Part shown: positions 32,023-42,036 of the stretch, piece by piece | How positions within the stretch are numbered: position 1 is the first letter of the stretch | Layout: each line of letters starts with the position of its first letter | From: Prevotellaceae bacterium KH2P17 | Lineage (GTDB): Bacteria; Bacteroidota; Bacteroidia; Bacteroidales; Bacteroidaceae | NCBI GenBank assembly: GCA_900199655.1 | Contig: FZRE01000022.1 | Span: 1-58,556, forward strand | Reading direction: 5' to 3' | Length of the DNA: 58,556 bases | Program-made: the position numbers and the translations under genes | Notes under the pieces: generated by a model | Told to the model about the DNA's origin: nothing | The model's database searches: none | What the model saw: the letters and a program-made list of their open reading frames with translations, nothing else

Positions 32023-32871
32023 TTACAGTCCCCGGGCCTTGTAGATGCGCTCTTTGGCATCGTTGATTTCCTGGAATTTCTTCTCTGCTGCCTTTTTTAC
32101 GTCGTCGCCGAGCGTGGCTACGCGGTCGGGATGGTGCTTGAGCGCCATCCTGCGGTAGGCCGTCTTGACCTCGTCGTTGGTGGCATCGGGCGAGATGCCC
32201 AGCACCTTGTAGGCCGAGTCCAGATCGTTCTCCTTGAGGTGGAGCATGGAGTCGAGCTCGCCGGCCGAAAGTCCCAGGTAGGCACAAACCTCGCGCAGGG
32301 CGCTGATTTCGGCTTGAGCTACGCTGCCGTCGGCCTGCGCAATCATGACAAGAAAGTTGAGCAGCTGCAGCCGCTGGTAGTAGTCCATGTGCTGCGCTAT
32401 CTGCTCGCAGGCGCTGCGGATAACGCTCTGGTACTGCCGGGCGCCTATCTTCTTCTGCTGTTCGAAGAGCTTCAGCATGATTTCCTCGCCCTGTCGGACG
32501 GCTATCTCGCCGAAGTTCTGGCGCAGAAAACGCCTCACCGTCTCCATCTCGGAGTGCATGACGCGGCCGTCGGCCTTGATGATGTAAGTGGCCAGAACGA
32601 GCAGCGAGAAGCGGAAGGAGTTGCGCTGGCCTTCGTATTCGCGCTGCCGGTTGTACTGGTATTGCCGTTGACTGTGCTGAAACTGCTGCTGTTGGGAGCT
32701 GCCTGGGCCGAAGGCGTCTTCACGATTGAATGTTCCGCTGTTGTCGGGGGTGTTGACGGCGTCGAGTCCGGAGTCGAAGAGAGAGCCGAGAGCGAAGCCT
32801 GCCAGGGCGCCGAGGATGCTCCCGGTGCCGATGAAACCGAGAAATCCGCCTATCCATTTGCCTATTGCCAT
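32023..32871 (-). CDS. TerB/DjlA-like co-chaperone with C-terminal J domain
   Basis: A 282-residue protein. A Gly-rich hydrophobic N-terminus (FLGFIGTGSILGALAGFALG) may anchor or associate with the membrane. Then a Q/Y/R-rich linker, a TerB-like helical domain (LLVLATYIIKADGRVMHSEM) and a J domain at the end (AYKVLGISPDATNDEVKTAY) with the HPD motif at 247-249. The layout matches DjlA, a DnaK co-chaperone at the inner membrane. It is a single-gene unit ending at the shared terminator. Confidence 0.85.
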   Translation of the reverse strand: MAIGKWIGGFLGFIGTGSILGALAGFALGSLFDSGLDAVNTPDNSGTFNREDAFGPGSSQQQQFQHSQRQYQYNRQREYEGQRNSFRFSLLVLATYIIKADGRVMHSEMETVRRFLRQNFGEIAVRQGEEIMLKLFEQQKKIGARQYQSVIRSACEQIAQHMDYYQRLQLLNFLVMIAQADGSVAQAEISALREVCAYLGLSAGELDSMLHLKENDLDSAYKVLGISPDATNDEVKTAYRRMALKHHPDRVATLGDDVKKAAEKKFQEINDAKERIYKARGL

Positions 32872-33000
32872 GTGTCTGTTTTGTTGTTAAGTTGTCTTGA
32901 TGTGGCCTGCCGGCAGCTGTGCTCCGTCGTTTTGCGGCGGCTGCGGGCCGTGGGCAGGTTGGTTGTTGACTTGCAATTACCGTGCCAGAAAGCTGCCAGG

Positions 33001-33327
33001 TTACCGCTCGTCGCCGCTTCCGTGAATGCGTCCGCGCTCCTTACGGGAGGCTATCTTGTCCAGATTCAGGCGCGCAATGTCGTCAAGCGCGAAGCCCAAG
33101 TCGCCCGCGATGGCCGCGAGGTACCACAACACGTCGCCTAATTCCTTGGCTATCGCTTCCTTGCTTTCGGGCGTAAAGACGCCGTGATGGTCGCGTAGCA
33201 CTTTCTTTATTTTCTCTGCAACCTCGCCGGTCTCGCCGGCCAGTCCGATAAGCGGATAAACCGTCTTCATGTTTTCGGGGTAAACGGCAGTTTTGGCGGC
33301 CGCTGCCTGGTATTCGTTCAGTGTCAT
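33001..33327 (-). CDS. MazG-like nucleotide pyrophosphohydrolase
   Basis: A 108-residue protein from the ATG at 33327 (MTLNEYQAAAAKTAVYPENM). The all-alpha NTP pyrophosphatase motifs are GLAGETGEVAEKIKK and KELGDVLWYLAAIA, supplying the Mg-binding Glu/Asp residues. Single-domain MazG-like enzymes remove aberrant nucleoside triphosphates. A longer in-frame start (33426) would run into the upstream gene. It lies 16 nt after the HsdR_N-like gene. Confidence 0.88.
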   Translation of the reverse strand: MTLNEYQAAAAKTAVYPENMKTVYPLIGLAGETGEVAEKIKKVLRDHHGVFTPESKEAIAKELGDVLWYLAAIAGDLGFALDDIARLNLDKIASRKERGRIHGSGDER

Positions 33328-33343
33328 AACGGAGGGTTTTTCG

Positions 33344-33793
33344 TCAAATATTGTTGTAATCGGGAATATCTTCAAGGAATAAATATTTTTGGTTCTCATA
33401 GTCCATCTTGCAGCAGTAGTGTTCAAGCCCGTTGCTGATGACGAGGTAATCTACATGCAGCAACAGGTTGTAGACGGTAATCTGGTCGAATACTTTCTGT
33501 GTGATGGGAATGTGGGGAGCCTTGTATTCAACTATCATCCGGGGCTTCAGCTGGCTGCTGTACAGCACGCTGTCGGCCCGTAAATCCTTGTCACCCACCT
33601 TGAGTTTCACCTCGTTGGCCAGCAGTGATGCGGGATAGCCCTTGTGCTCGACCAGAAAATGGACGAAATGCTGGCGCACCCATTCCTCTGGTGTTAGCGC
33701 AACGTACTTGCGGCGCAAGATATCAAAAATGGTGGGGCGCTCCTTCGTGCCCGACAATTTTATCTGGTAACTTGGTAGGTTTAATCGAATCAT
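33344..33793 (-). CDS. HsdR_N-like type I restriction enzyme R-domain protein (stand-alone)
   Basis: A 149-residue protein. HFVHFLVEHKGYPASLLANE followed by LRADSVLYSSQLKPRMIVEY with K-A matches the HsdR N-terminal PD-(D/E)xK nuclease-like fold (D in LRADSV, E-x-K in VEYKAP). It has no helicase part, so it is not a restriction subunit itself. Stand-alone copies are common next to holA in Bacteroidetes; role unknown. It runs divergently from holA with overlapping promoters. Confidence 0.8.
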   Translation of the reverse strand: MIRLNLPSYQIKLSGTKERPTIFDILRRKYVALTPEEWVRQHFVHFLVEHKGYPASLLANEVKLKVGDKDLRADSVLYSSQLKPRMIVEYKAPHIPITQKVFDQITVYNLLLHVDYLVISNGLEHYCCKMDYENQKYLFLEDIPDYNNI

Positions 33794-33798
33794 TTTGC

Positions 33799-33824
33799 TA
33801 ACTTTGCATTCAACCGCAAAGATA
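33799..33824. promoter_or_regulatory. overlapping divergent promoters (holA / HsdR_N-like)
   Basis: TAACTTTG on the plus strand (33799-33806) and TATCTTTG on the minus strand (33817-33824) are only 10 bp apart, facing holA and the HsdR_N-like gene. The two should compete for polymerase. The leaders are about 20 nt each. Confidence 0.6.
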
Positions 33825-33832
33825 ATAAAAAA

Positions 33833-34861
33833 ATGGCAGACAAGAAAGCAGGTCCGACCTTTGAAAGTATCATGCGCGACCTGAAGGCACGCAACTTTTC
33901 ACCTATTTATATATTAATGGGCGAGGAGTCGTATTATATCGACAAGATTTCAGACTATATCCAGGAACATGTCCTGGAGCCCGAAGAGCGCGATTTCAAT
34001 CAGTCGGTTGTCTTTGGTGCTGACGTGAGTTCGGCGCAGATAACCGACATGGCAAAGGGCTATCCCATGATGGCAGACCATCGGGTGGTGATTGTCAAGG
34101 AGGCGCAGGCATTGAGGAACCTCGATGCTTTGGAGCAATATGCAGAGAAACCGCTCACGTCCACCATTCTTGTAATTTGTCATAAGAACGGTTCCATTGA
34201 CCGAAGAAAGAAGCTGGTAGCCAAGGCCGCCGCTACGGGAGTGGTGTTTGAAAGCAAGAAAAAGCGCGATTATGAGCTGCCGGCGTTCATCGAAAGCTAT
34301 CTAAAAGCTAAAAACGCAACGATAGAAAACAAGGCTGCACAGATGATAGCCGACCATATCGGGGCGGATTTGAACCGCTTGACATCGGAACTCGACAAAG
34401 TTCTCATCTCGTTGCCCGAAACGGATAGGAGAGTGACTCCTGAAATTGTAGAGGTTCAGATTGGTGTAAGTAAGGACTTCAATGCCTTTGAATTGAGAAG
34501 CGCCATTATCCATCGGGAAGTTTACAAGGCCAATCAGATTATCAAATACTTTGACAGTAACCCGAAGGCAGGTTCCATCTACGGCTTCCTTCCAATGCTC
34601 TTTAATTACTTCCAGAACCTAATGGTTTCTTATTATGCACCCAACAGGAATAACGAAAACGCCCTCGCGCAATATCTGGAACTGAAGTCAGGCTGGGCGG
34701 CACGTGATTACGTGACGGGAATGAGAAACTACACCGGCGTGAAAACTATGCAGATAATTTCTAAAATCAGAGAAATAGATGCCAAAAGTAAAGGGTTAGA
34801 CAACCCAAATACACCTCCCGGCGACCTCATGAAAGAGCTTCTGTTCTTCATTTTGCACTAA
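33833..34861 (+). CDS. holA: DNA polymerase III delta subunit HolA
   Basis: A 342-residue clamp-loader subunit. PIYILMGEESYYIDKISDYI at 24-43, DMAKGYPMMADHRVVIVKEA, and the C-terminal helical SGWAARDYVTGMRNYTGVKT are delta-subunit motifs. Delta opens the sliding clamp in the gamma complex. It is monocistronic from the divergent promoter and ends in FFILH directly before an AT-rich spacer. Confidence 0.92.
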   Translation: MADKKAGPTFESIMRDLKARNFSPIYILMGEESYYIDKISDYIQEHVLEPEERDFNQSVVFGADVSSAQITDMAKGYPMMADHRVVIVKEAQALRNLDALEQYAEKPLTSTILVICHKNGSIDRRKKLVAKAAATGVVFESKKKRDYELPAFIESYLKAKNATIENKAAQMIADHIGADLNRLTSELDKVLISLPETDRRVTPEIVEVQIGVSKDFNAFELRSAIIHREVYKANQIIKYFDSNPKAGSIYGFLPMLFNYFQNLMVSYYAPNRNNENALAQYLELKSGWAARDYVTGMRNYTGVKTMQIISKIREIDAKSKGLDNPNTPPGDLMKELLFFILH

Positions 34862-35630
34862 AAAAGCCCTCTTTTTGGCTCGTTTTTGACTTAGATTGCA
34901 AGTCAAGACGAGCCTAAATTTTAACCTTAATTGGCTGAAAGTAGGAGAGTTAACCTCCTTTTTACCCCCTCTATTTTCGCGTATTTTCAACCAGCTAAAG
35001 CCCTGCTCCTGTAAACGCGCTGTTTTTGAAATCACATCCAGTTTTGCTGTTCATAATTTATCTTTCACTTTTATTATGATTTCAAACTCTTAATTTTTAA
35101 TATTCAAATATTTAAATCGCTAAATACAAGGCGCTTTGTTTTATGTTTGAATATTAAAACTTGTAGCAATTCATAATGTTGTGTGAATGGGTTTTCAAAT
35201 TAAAATATCCGTTTTAAAGTTCTATATTCAATATTTATACACCGCTGTAAAGTTCATTTAAGGAGCTTGTTATCAGCTGTTTAATTCATATTATGCCATT
35301 TATACGATAGTATAAGACGGTTTTATGCCCTGCTGGATATGTATATTCAGGCGTTTAGAGTATCAAACCATGTAATTAACCTGATAGAAGCCAAATTATT
35401 ATCTCAAAGGCCTTTATTATTTGATAATGGCCTTTTGACGGCTTGGAATTTAAGTTTGCGTTTCTGAACCGCATTATGCAGCCGGTTGTCTTTAATGTTT
35501 TAGAATTCAACTTTGATAATTCAATACTTTAAAGGGATATATTTCTCTTTGAAAAGTTGCGCCAATCATTTTTTTGCTTTATCTTTGTAAATTGATTGAA
35601 AAATGGAATTTTCACCCCATTTTGTAACGA
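34862..35630. other. AT-rich spacer with one promoter
   Basis: 770 bp of AT-rich DNA without a supported gene. At its right end TTG, 20 nt, TATCTTTG (35580-35587) is a promoter for the XRE gene at 35631, with a 44-nt leader. A short GCC/GGC hairpin with a T-run at 34865-34890 may end holA transcription. Confidence 0.5.
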
Positions 35631-36095
35631 ATGACAGAAATGAAGGACAGAATTAAGATGATAATGGACAGCCAGCACATGACCCAAAAAGTGTTTGCAC
35701 AGTTCACGGGAATATCAGAAGGAACGCTGAGTGGAATTTTCAACGGCCGCACTCAACCAACTCTGAAAGTGATAGATTCCATCAAATCCAAAATTCCGAG
35801 CGTCTCTACCGACTGGCTCCTTTTTGGTTTGGGAAGCATGTACACCGACAACAAGGAAACCGATACAGTCACCGACCCCAATCAAGTGGCTCCAGGAGAA
35901 GAAGGATTCCTTGATTTCGGCGATGACACTGCTACCCCATCCCAGGGCTCTACAGGACAAGGAGGGTATGCGGGAGTGTCTGCCAAGGTTGCTAAATCTG
36001 TTATCAAATATGTTGACAAACCCCAACGGAGGATTGAACACATAACAGTATATTACGACGACAAGACCTGGGAGACCTTCGTTCCGCAGAAGTAA
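35631..36095 (+). CDS. XRE-family transcriptional regulator
   Basis: A 154-residue protein. The N-terminal HTH (MKDRIKMIMDSQHMTQKVFA, then GISEGTLSGIFNGRTQPTLK) is followed by TDWLLFGLGSMY, the typical end of such regulators in Bacteroidetes. The C-terminal region after 80 is acidic and Gly/Gln-rich and ends YYDDKTWETFVPQK. The ATG at 35640 is an alternative. A 10-bp inverted repeat (GGGAGACCTT at 36070-36079, AAGGTCTCCC at 36094-36103) overlaps the stop and may end transcription. Confidence 0.85.
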   Translation: MTEMKDRIKMIMDSQHMTQKVFAQFTGISEGTLSGIFNGRTQPTLKVIDSIKSKIPSVSTDWLLFGLGSMYTDNKETDTVTDPNQVAPGEEGFLDFGDDTATPSQGSTGQGGYAGVSAKVAKSVIKYVDKPQRRIEHITVYYDDKTWETFVPQK

Positions 36096-36203
36096 GGTCT
36101 CCCTTGGATTGTTTCCTGTTAGCCGGCAATCTTTCTCACCGCCGAAAGACGTAAGAACGGCAATTTCTTGAGGTGGCAAGCACGAAATCAGGAAAATTTT
36201 GTG

Positions 36204-36211
36204 TAAGTTTG
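36204..36211 (+). promoter_or_regulatory. -7 element of pyrK-pyrD
   Basis: TAAGTTTG matches TAnnTTTG and lies 25 nt before the pyrK ATG at 36237. Confidence 0.55.
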
Positions 36212-36236
36212 CATTATCAATCATGTAACAGCCAAA

Positions 36237-37013
36237 ATGAATAAGTCGTGTTTAGACCTGACGGTAAGTTCGGCCGAGCGCATCCATGAGCGGTATGTCC
36301 TTTTGCGGCTCACAGACGACCGACCGTTACCCGAGATGCTCCCCGGACAATTCGCTGAAGTGCGCATTGACGATTCGCCAACCACTTTCCTGCGCCGTCC
36401 TATTTCCATTAACTTTGTAGACCGGGCAGCCAACGAGCTGTGGTTGCTCGTGGCAACCGTGGGCGACGGCACCCGCCGTTTGGCCCGCCTGCGCCCCGGC
36501 GGCAAGCTGAACTGCCTGCTGCCGCTGGGCAACAGCTTCACCATGCCAGCCAGCCCGGCCGACAAACTGCTGCTTGTGGGCGGCGGCGTTGGCGTGGCCC
36601 CGCTCCTTTTTTTCGGTCAGAAAATCAGCGAAATGGGTGCCGAGCCCACCTTCCTGTTAGGTGCACGCTCCGCGAAAGACCTGCTCCAGCTCGATGAATT
36701 CAGCCGTTACGGCCGCGTGCTCGTTACTACCGAAGACGGCTCCAAGGGCCAGAAAGGGTTCGTGACCAATCACTCCGTGCTCGGCACAGAGCACTTCAGC
36801 CGCATTTCCATGTGCGGACCAAAGCCCATGATGATGGCCGTAGCGCGTTACGCCAAGCGTGCAGGCATAGACTGCGAGGCCTCGTTGGAGAACATGATGG
36901 CCTGCGGACTGGGTGCCTGCCTGTGCTGTGTAGAGAAGACCACCGCAGGCAACATCTGCGTTTGTAAGGAAGGACCGGTGTTAAATATTAATCAACTCAC
37001 ATGGCAACTTTAA
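36237..37013 (+). CDS. pyrK: dihydroorotate dehydrogenase electron-transfer subunit PyrK
   Basis: A 258-residue FAD/2Fe-2S protein. LRRPISINF binds [18 protein letters not shown] is the NAD-binding loop; the 2Fe-2S ligands are C223, C228, C231 and C243, spaced as in Bacillus PyrK. It passes electrons from dihydroorotate oxidation to NAD+ for class 1B PyrD. It overlaps pyrD by 13 nt. Confidence 0.93.
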   Translation: MNKSCLDLTVSSAERIHERYVLLRLTDDRPLPEMLPGQFAEVRIDDSPTTFLRRPISINFVDRAANELWLLVATVGDGTRRLARLRPGGKLNCLLPLGNSFTMPASPADKLLLVGGGVGVAPLLFFGQKISEMGAEPTFLLGARSAKDLLQLDEFSRYGRVLVTTEDGSKGQKGFVTNHSVLGTEHFSRISMCGPKPMMMAVARYAKRAGIDCEASLENMMACGLGACLCCVEKTTAGNICVCKEGPVLNINQLTWQL

Positions 37014-37912
37014 ATGTAAAGATAAATAATCTGCAGCTCCAGAACCCCGTGATGACGGCTTCGGGCACGTTCGGTTACGGTTTGGAGTTTGCCGATTTGG
37101 TGCCACTCGACAGGCTGGGTGCCATCATCGTGAAAGGTACAACGCTCGAACCGCGCGAGGGCAACGACTATCCGCGGATGGCCGAGACGGCCTCGGGCAT
37201 GCTCAACTGCGTGGGACTGCAGAACAAGGGAGTAGATTACTTCTGCCGGAACATCTATCCCCAGCTGCGCGACATAGGCACCCACATGATAGTAAACGTA
37301 AGTGGATCGTCGCCGGAGACTTATGCCGAGTGCGCCGCCCGCATTGATGAGCTGGACCGCATACCGGCCATTGAGCTCAACATCTCGTGCCCCAACGTCA
37401 GGCAGGGTGGCATGGCGTTCGGCGTAACCTGCGAGGGAGCCGCCAGCGTGGTGCGTGCCGTGCGCGCCCGCTACCACAAGACGCTTATCGTGAAACTGTC
37501 GCCAAACGTGACCAACGTGGCCGACATTGCCCGCGCCTGCGAGGCCGAAGGAGCCGACAGCGTGTCGCTGATAAACACGCTCATGGGCATGGCCATCGAC
37601 ATTGAGCACCGCCGGCCCAAGCTGAGCATTGGAACGGGCGGACTGAGCGGCCCTGCCGTCAAGCCCGTAGCCCTGCGCATGGTGTGGCAGGTGGCCCGGG
37701 CAGTCAAGATACCCGTGGTGGGCCTGGGCGGCATCATGACGGCCCAGGACGCCGTGGAGTTCCTGATGGCCGGCGCAACGGCTATAGAAATAGGTACGGC
37801 CAACTTCATTGACCCCACCGTTACGATAAAAGTAATCGACGGACTCAACGCATGGCTCGACGCTCATGGTTGCCGGTCGGTGAGCGAAATCATCGGAGCA
37901 CTGGAAGATTAG
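37001..37912 (+). CDS. pyrD: dihydroorotate dehydrogenase, class 1B catalytic subunit PyrD
   Basis: A 303-residue FMN enzyme of pyrimidine synthesis. [27 protein letters not shown], and [11 protein letters not shown] with catalytic Cys130, mark class 1[21 protein letters not shown] and GTANFIDP form the FMN phosphate site. Its partner PyrK is directly upstream, giving a complete NAD-dependent enzyme. A strong terminator follows. Confidence 0.95.
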   Translation: MATLNVKINNLQLQNPVMTASGTFGYGLEFADLVPLDRLGAIIVKGTTLEPREGNDYPRMAETASGMLNCVGLQNKGVDYFCRNIYPQLRDIGTHMIVNVSGSSPETYAECAARIDELDRIPAIELNISCPNVRQGGMAFGVTCEGAASVVRAVRARYHKTLIVKLSPNVTNVADIARACEAEGADSVSLINTLMGMAIDIEHRRPKLSIGTGGLSGPAVKPVALRMVWQVARAVKIPVVGLGGIMTAQDAVEFLMAGATAIEIGTANFIDPTVTIKVIDGLNAWLDAHGCRSVSEIIGALED

Positions 37913-37982
37913 GCGTGCAGCACCACCTTGCCGGGTCGTTCCGCGCACCGGTACCGTCCGTCTTCCGGCGGCCAAAAGATGA

Positions 37983-38040
37983 GAGCGGGCACTGTTTCCT
38001 CAACGCACGAATGCGCCGGAAGCAGTGCCCGCTCCTTTTT
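37983..38040 (+). terminator. pyrKD terminator
   Basis: GAGCGGGCACTGTTTCC and GGAAGCAGTGCCCGCTC pair with one mismatch around a loop of about 20 nt and are followed by T5. Confidence 0.88.
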
Positions 38041-38041
38041 G

Positions 38042-38735
38042 TTTGTCAAGAAAACATGCCGGAAAACAGTGCAGCGATTTCATGCGAAACAGCGAGTGGG
38101 GAGGCTGAAAACATGCTTTCCGGCGCTCGTAAACATGCACCGGCAGCGCCGGAGCTTTGCCTTTAAATTCTTGAAGGATAGCTTCAGCAGGCTTGAAGGA
38201 TAGCTTCAGCAGGCTTGAAGGGCAGCTTCAGCAGGCTTGAAGGATAGCTTCAGCAGGCTTGAAGGATAGCTTCGTCAGGCTTGAAGGATAGCTTCGGCAG
38301 GCTCGAAGGATAGCTTCGTCAGGCTCGAAAGATAGTTTCGTCAGGCTTGAAGGATGGCTTCGTCAGGCTTGAAGGATAGCTTCGTCAGGCTTGAAGGATA
38401 GCTTCAGCAGGCTTGAAGGATAGCTTCGTCAGGCTTGATGGATAGCTTCGTCAGGCTCGAAGGATAGCTTCTGCAGGCTTGATAGATAGCTTCGTCAGAC
38501 TTGAAGGATAGCTTCGGCCATCTTGAACGATAGCTCCGAGCCTGCAGAAGCATGCCTCCGCAGGTTCCAAAAGCATGCTTTTTGGCCCTTGCAGGCATCT
38601 TTCAAGAAGCTTGTTTTTGTCCATGAAAACATAAAATGTTGATTATCAGCGGTTTAATAAACAGCCCTGGTTTTGCGTATTTGCGGCCGAGAACAAGGTT
38701 GGTTGCAAATAGCGCAAGCACGCGAGGGTATTTGT
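38042..38735. repeat. composite intergenic element, long copy, with 17-unit array (array 5)
   Basis: The core (38170-38543) has about 17 units of CTTGAAGGATAGCTTCAGCAGG in strict 22-bp register (starts 38170, 38192, 38214 ... 38522). The left flank (about 38042-38123: TTTGTCAAGAAA, GGAAAACAGTGCA) and right flank (about 38637-38735: GATTATCAGC, TTTGCGTATTTGCGG, CGCAAGCACGCGA) are also found around array 6 in the same order. It lies between convergent pyrD and GH25 genes and holds no real ORF; frames open in it merely translate the repeat. Confidence 0.88.
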
Positions 38736-38777
38736 CGGGATATTTCAGCTTACTGGCAGGGTGCCTGGCCGGGAGTG

Positions 38778-40706
38778 TCAGGGGATGAGACTGGTGCGCA
38801 GAAACTCGTTGAACACGTCCTGGTAGCCGTTAAATACGTTGATGTCCACCTCTCCGTGTATGCCCCGCACGCGGCCGTCGGGGCTCAACTGCCAGTAGCT
38901 CAGCTTGATGTCGGGTTTGTACTCGCCGTAACGCGCAATCCATACGTGGTAGTTCTGCTTGATGTCGGGTGCCAGGGGCAGGTATTTGTTGACAAAAATC
39001 TGGCTGATGTAGAGTATCGGACGTACGCCTGTACGCCGCTCCACGATGTTCAGCCAGGTGCGTACGCGCGTCCACATGGCCTCCGGTCCGCCCATCTTGG
39101 CTATCTGGCTGGGGTATGGTTCCAGGTCGAGCACGGGCGGAAGGTCGCCCTTCGAGAAGAGCGAATGCTTGATGAAGTGGGCTGCCTGCACGTTGGCCGG
39201 CGTGGTGGTGGAGAAGAAGTGGTAGGTGCCCACGTGCAACCCGTACTTGCGGGCGGCGCGGTAATCGGCCTGGTAGTATTTGTTCAGCACCGTTGTGCCT
39301 TCGGTCGACTTGATGTAAAGGAAGCTCACGGGGTAGTCAACCCGGCCGCTGATGGTCTTCTTGCTCAGTGTTCCGAGGTGCGTGATGCGCAGGTTGGCCC
39401 AGTCGATGGCGTATTTCTTCTTGCCGATTTCGTGCTGGTACTTCGATATGTCGATGCCGTAGATGCGCTCGGAGGTGTAGACGAGGCGCTCTCCGCGGTA
39501 GATGTCGTTGCGCCATTCGCCCGCTTGCAGGTACTTGTGGGGGGCGAGGGCGAAGCCGAATCCCGTGCGCCGGTCGTTCAGCCACTTGCCTTCGTAGAAT
39601 TGGCCGGCCGCTGTCAGCTGCGTGCCGTGGCCTTGGGCAACGCCGTGCCGGTCCATGTGGCCGTTGTAAATGCCGCTTGTATCGCGGCGGATGCCGGTGT
39701 ATAGCGTGTCGGCAGCCCATCGGCCGTCAATGGTTCGCCCCTGGTTGTCGATGGTTTGGCCACTTCCTTTGCGCTTGCCTGCCTCCCACTGGCCTGCGTA
39801 CAGCAGCCGGCCGCCCTCCGAGAGCACGCCGTAGCCCTGCCGCAGGCCGTTTTTCAGCCCGCCGGCGTAGCGTTTCTGTCCGTCGGTCTGTACGCCCATG
39901 CCCAGCTTCTCCTTGGCTTCGGCGGGTGTGCTTACGCCGAAGCTCGCAGCTATCTGCGGGTTGCGGATGGCCTGGCGGCCTATGTTGCCGTAGGCGGTGG
40001 TGAAGATGTAATCGGGAATGTGCGTCACCCAGGGCAGCAGACTCACGGGGATGACGCCCAGCGGGGTGTGCCTTGAGCGCAGTTGCAGGAGCTTGTAGCC
40101 GTTGGGCTGGGTTCTGTAGAGGTTGCAGTCGGCGGTTTTCTGTTTGCCGTGCAGGCCACGGTAGATGGCGCGGTAGCTGTTGGTGCGGGTAATGGTTACG
40201 GCAGCGGGAGAGGCGCTGCGCAGCGTTTTCAGCGTCCGGCTGAGCGAGTCGGCTTCGCGGCGGATGTGCTGCGCGTAGCGTGCCAGCATGTCGTAGCCCT
40301 CATCTTTCACGTTGTGGCGCCGCAGATAGTAGGTAAGTTCGGCCTTCTGGGCATTGAGTCCGCGCAGGATGGAGTCGTCTTTCGCAATCTCGGTCTTGAG
40401 CATGTGGGCTGCTTTGGCTCCCGTTATGCGGGCTTCGGTGCCGTCGGCGTGGGTGGCCAACCTGCCGTGGCACGAGGGCAGCAGCCACCACTTGTTGATA
40501 AAACAGGCTGCGGTATAGGTGCTGTCCTGCCTGAGCGTGAGCAGCGTATGGCCGTTTGACTGCAGCTGCCAGCAGCTTCTGGTCTCCACTACGGCGGCAC
40601 TCTGCATGAGCCGGAACCTGCCCGGAGGCCAGCAACGCCATGCCATCAGGGCCAAGGCGAGGGTTGCCAGTGCTATTGCGATGTAGCAGTTACGTTTGTT
40701 TCTCAT
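38778..40706 (-). CDS. membrane-anchored MORN-repeat plus GH25 lysozyme fusion
   Basis: A 642-residue protein. The N-terminal hydrophobic segment (CYIAIALATLALALMAW) is probably a signal anchor. About 100-170 is helical. Five MORN-like repeats lie at about 280-405 (YAGGLKNGLRQGYG, YAGQWEAGKRKGSG, YEGKWLNDRRTGFG). A GH25 lysozyme follows from 416: YGIDISKYQ with D419, and VLDLEPY with catalytic D527 and E529. GH25 cleaves peptidoglycan beta-1,4 bonds; the MORN part may bind membrane or a partner. The fusion is uncommon. Monocistronic. Confidence 0.85.
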   Translation of the reverse strand: MRNKRNCYIAIALATLALALMAWRCWPPGRFRLMQSAAVVETRSCWQLQSNGHTLLTLRQDSTYTAACFINKWWLLPSCHGRLATHADGTEARITGAKAAHMLKTEIAKDDSILRGLNAQKAELTYYLRRHNVKDEGYDMLARYAQHIRREADSLSRTLKTLRSASPAAVTITRTNSYRAIYRGLHGKQKTADCNLYRTQPNGYKLLQLRSRHTPLGVIPVSLLPWVTHIPDYIFTTAYGNIGRQAIRNPQIAASFGVSTPAEAKEKLGMGVQTDGQKRYAGGLKNGLRQGYGVLSEGGRLLYAGQWEAGKRKGSGQTIDNQGRTIDGRWAADTLYTGIRRDTSGIYNGHMDRHGVAQGHGTQLTAAGQFYEGKWLNDRRTGFGFALAPHKYLQAGEWRNDIYRGERLVYTSERIYGIDISKYQHEIGKKKYAIDWANLRITHLGTLSKKTISGRVDYPVSFLYIKSTEGTTVLNKYYQADYRAARKYGLHVGTYHFFSTTTPANVQAAHFIKHSLFSKGDLPPVLDLEPYPSQIAKMGGPEAMWTRVRTWLNIVERRTGVRPILYISQIFVNKYLPLAPDIKQNYHVWIARYGEYKPDIKLSYWQLSPDGRVRGIHGEVDINVFNGYQDVFNEFLRTSLIP

Positions 40707-40746
40707 TGTTTCCGTTTCTCCGCTTGTCGTTAAGTGAACCGTTGTT

Positions 40747-40862
40747 CAAAAAGAAGAGGGCGAACACTCGTTCGCCCCCAACCAACACAAAAACTAAACT
40801 AGACTTAACTAAAACATAATGAAGGATTTTCGCAAACACTCCATTAGTTGTTTGCAAATATA
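40747..40862 (-). ncRNA. candidate small RNA or leader with own promoter and terminator
   Basis: TATATTTG on the minus strand (40855-40862) begins a transcript of about 100 nt that ends at the perfect 8-bp hairpin GGGCGAAC/GTTCGCCC (40758-40777) followed by TCTTCTTTTT. It contains an 11-codon ORF (MECLRKSFIMF). It sits between aroC and the GH25 gene. It could be an sRNA, or an attenuated leader for the GH25 gene, which starts about 40 nt beyond the hairpin. Confidence 0.45.
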
Positions 40863-40922
40863 CGACTTTATTTTTATATGCAGTGTATATTTTCCTTAAA
40901 AATATTAGTTAATCCTCAAAAT

Positions 40923-41999
40923 TTATATTTTCGTAACCTTATTTAGAAGGTAGTTGTCGAGTATTACGAGGGCTGCCATGGCTTCAACGATGGGTACCGC
41001 GCGGGGCAGAACGCACGGGTCGTGGCGTCCGCGGGCCGTTAGCGTGGTGGCGTTGCCCGCTGTGTCGACCGTTTGTTGGGGCCTTAGCAAGGTTGCCACG
41101 GGCTTAAAGGCAACGCGGAAGCAGATGTCCTGCCCGTTACTGATGCCCCCTTGTATGCCTCCGCTGTGGTTAGTAGCGGTGGTGACGGCGCCGTCGCGGC
41201 TCACGAAACCATCGTTCTGCTGGCTTCCGCGCTGGCTTGCGCCGCCGAAGCCCTCGCCGTATTCAAAGCCTTTTACGGCGTTTATGCTTAGCATGGCGGC
41301 ACCTAACTGGGCGTGGAGTTTGCCGAATTCGGGCTCTCCCAGCCCCACGGGGCAGCCTTGTATCACGCCCGTTATCACGCCGCCTATGGTGTCGCCGTCG
41401 GCTTTTACCTGCCTGATGAGGGCTTCCATCTCTGCAGCCTTGGCCTCGTCGGGGCAGCGCACGGCGTTAGACTCAATCTTCCTGAAGTCGTAACTGCAGT
41501 AATCGCGCTCTAGGCGGATGTCGCCCACCTGCGATGTGTAGGCCGTAATGCTCACGCCAATCTGTCTCAGGGCGAGCTTGGCGAATGCTCCCGCCACGCA
41601 GCGCGACAGCGTGATGCGGGCCGAGGAGCGGCCTCCGCCCCGGTAATCGCGCACCCCGTACTTATTATAATAGGTGAAGTCGGCATGCGAAGGCCTGAAG
41701 ATTGCGCGCATGTTCTCGTAGTCCTGCGAGTGCTGATTGGTGTTTCGGACCAAGAAACCGATGGGGGCACCGGTCGTTCTGCCCTCGAACACGCCGCTCA
41801 GTATCTCCACCCGGTCGGCTTCCTTGCGGCTGGTGGTGATGGCGCTCTGGCCCGGGCGCCGCCTGTCGAGCTCGTGTTGGATGAACTCCATGTCAACCTC
41901 AACGCCGGCCGGGAACCCGTCTATCACGCCGCCTATGGCCTCTCCGTGACTTTCGCCGAAAGTGGAGAGGGTGAGAATGTTGCCGAAAATGTTGTGCAT
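40923..41999 (-). CDS. aroC: chorismate synthase AroC
   Basis: A 358-residue enzyme forming chorismate from EPSP with reduced [23 protein letters not shown] (N-terminus), [15 protein letters not shown], and [10 protein letters not shown] plus [14 protein letters not shown] are diagnostic signatures. Length is normal. It follows the SlyD-like gene by 37 nt and may share its transcript; no shikimate-pathway neighbour is present. Confidence 0.96.
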   Translation of the reverse strand: MHNIFGNILTLSTFGESHGEAIGGVIDGFPAGVEVDMEFIQHELDRRRPGQSAITTSRKEADRVEILSGVFEGRTTGAPIGFLVRNTNQHSQDYENMRAIFRPSHADFTYYNKYGVRDYRGGGRSSARITLSRCVAGAFAKLALRQIGVSITAYTSQVGDIRLERDYCSYDFRKIESNAVRCPDEAKAAEMEALIRQVKADGDTIGGVITGVIQGCPVGLGEPEFGKLHAQLGAAMLSINAVKGFEYGEGFGGASQRGSQQNDGFVSRDGAVTTATNHSGGIQGGISNGQDICFRVAFKPVATLLRPQQTVDTAGNATTLTARGRHDPCVLPRAVPIVEAMAALVILDNYLLNKVTKI

Positions 42000-42036
42000 T
42001 CAGATGATATTGTGCCGTGCGTAGGGCGCCGGCAGG

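Noticed and set aside
38170..38543. CRISPR array
   Set aside because: Units are contiguous at 22 bp with no unique spacers, and no cas genes are present.
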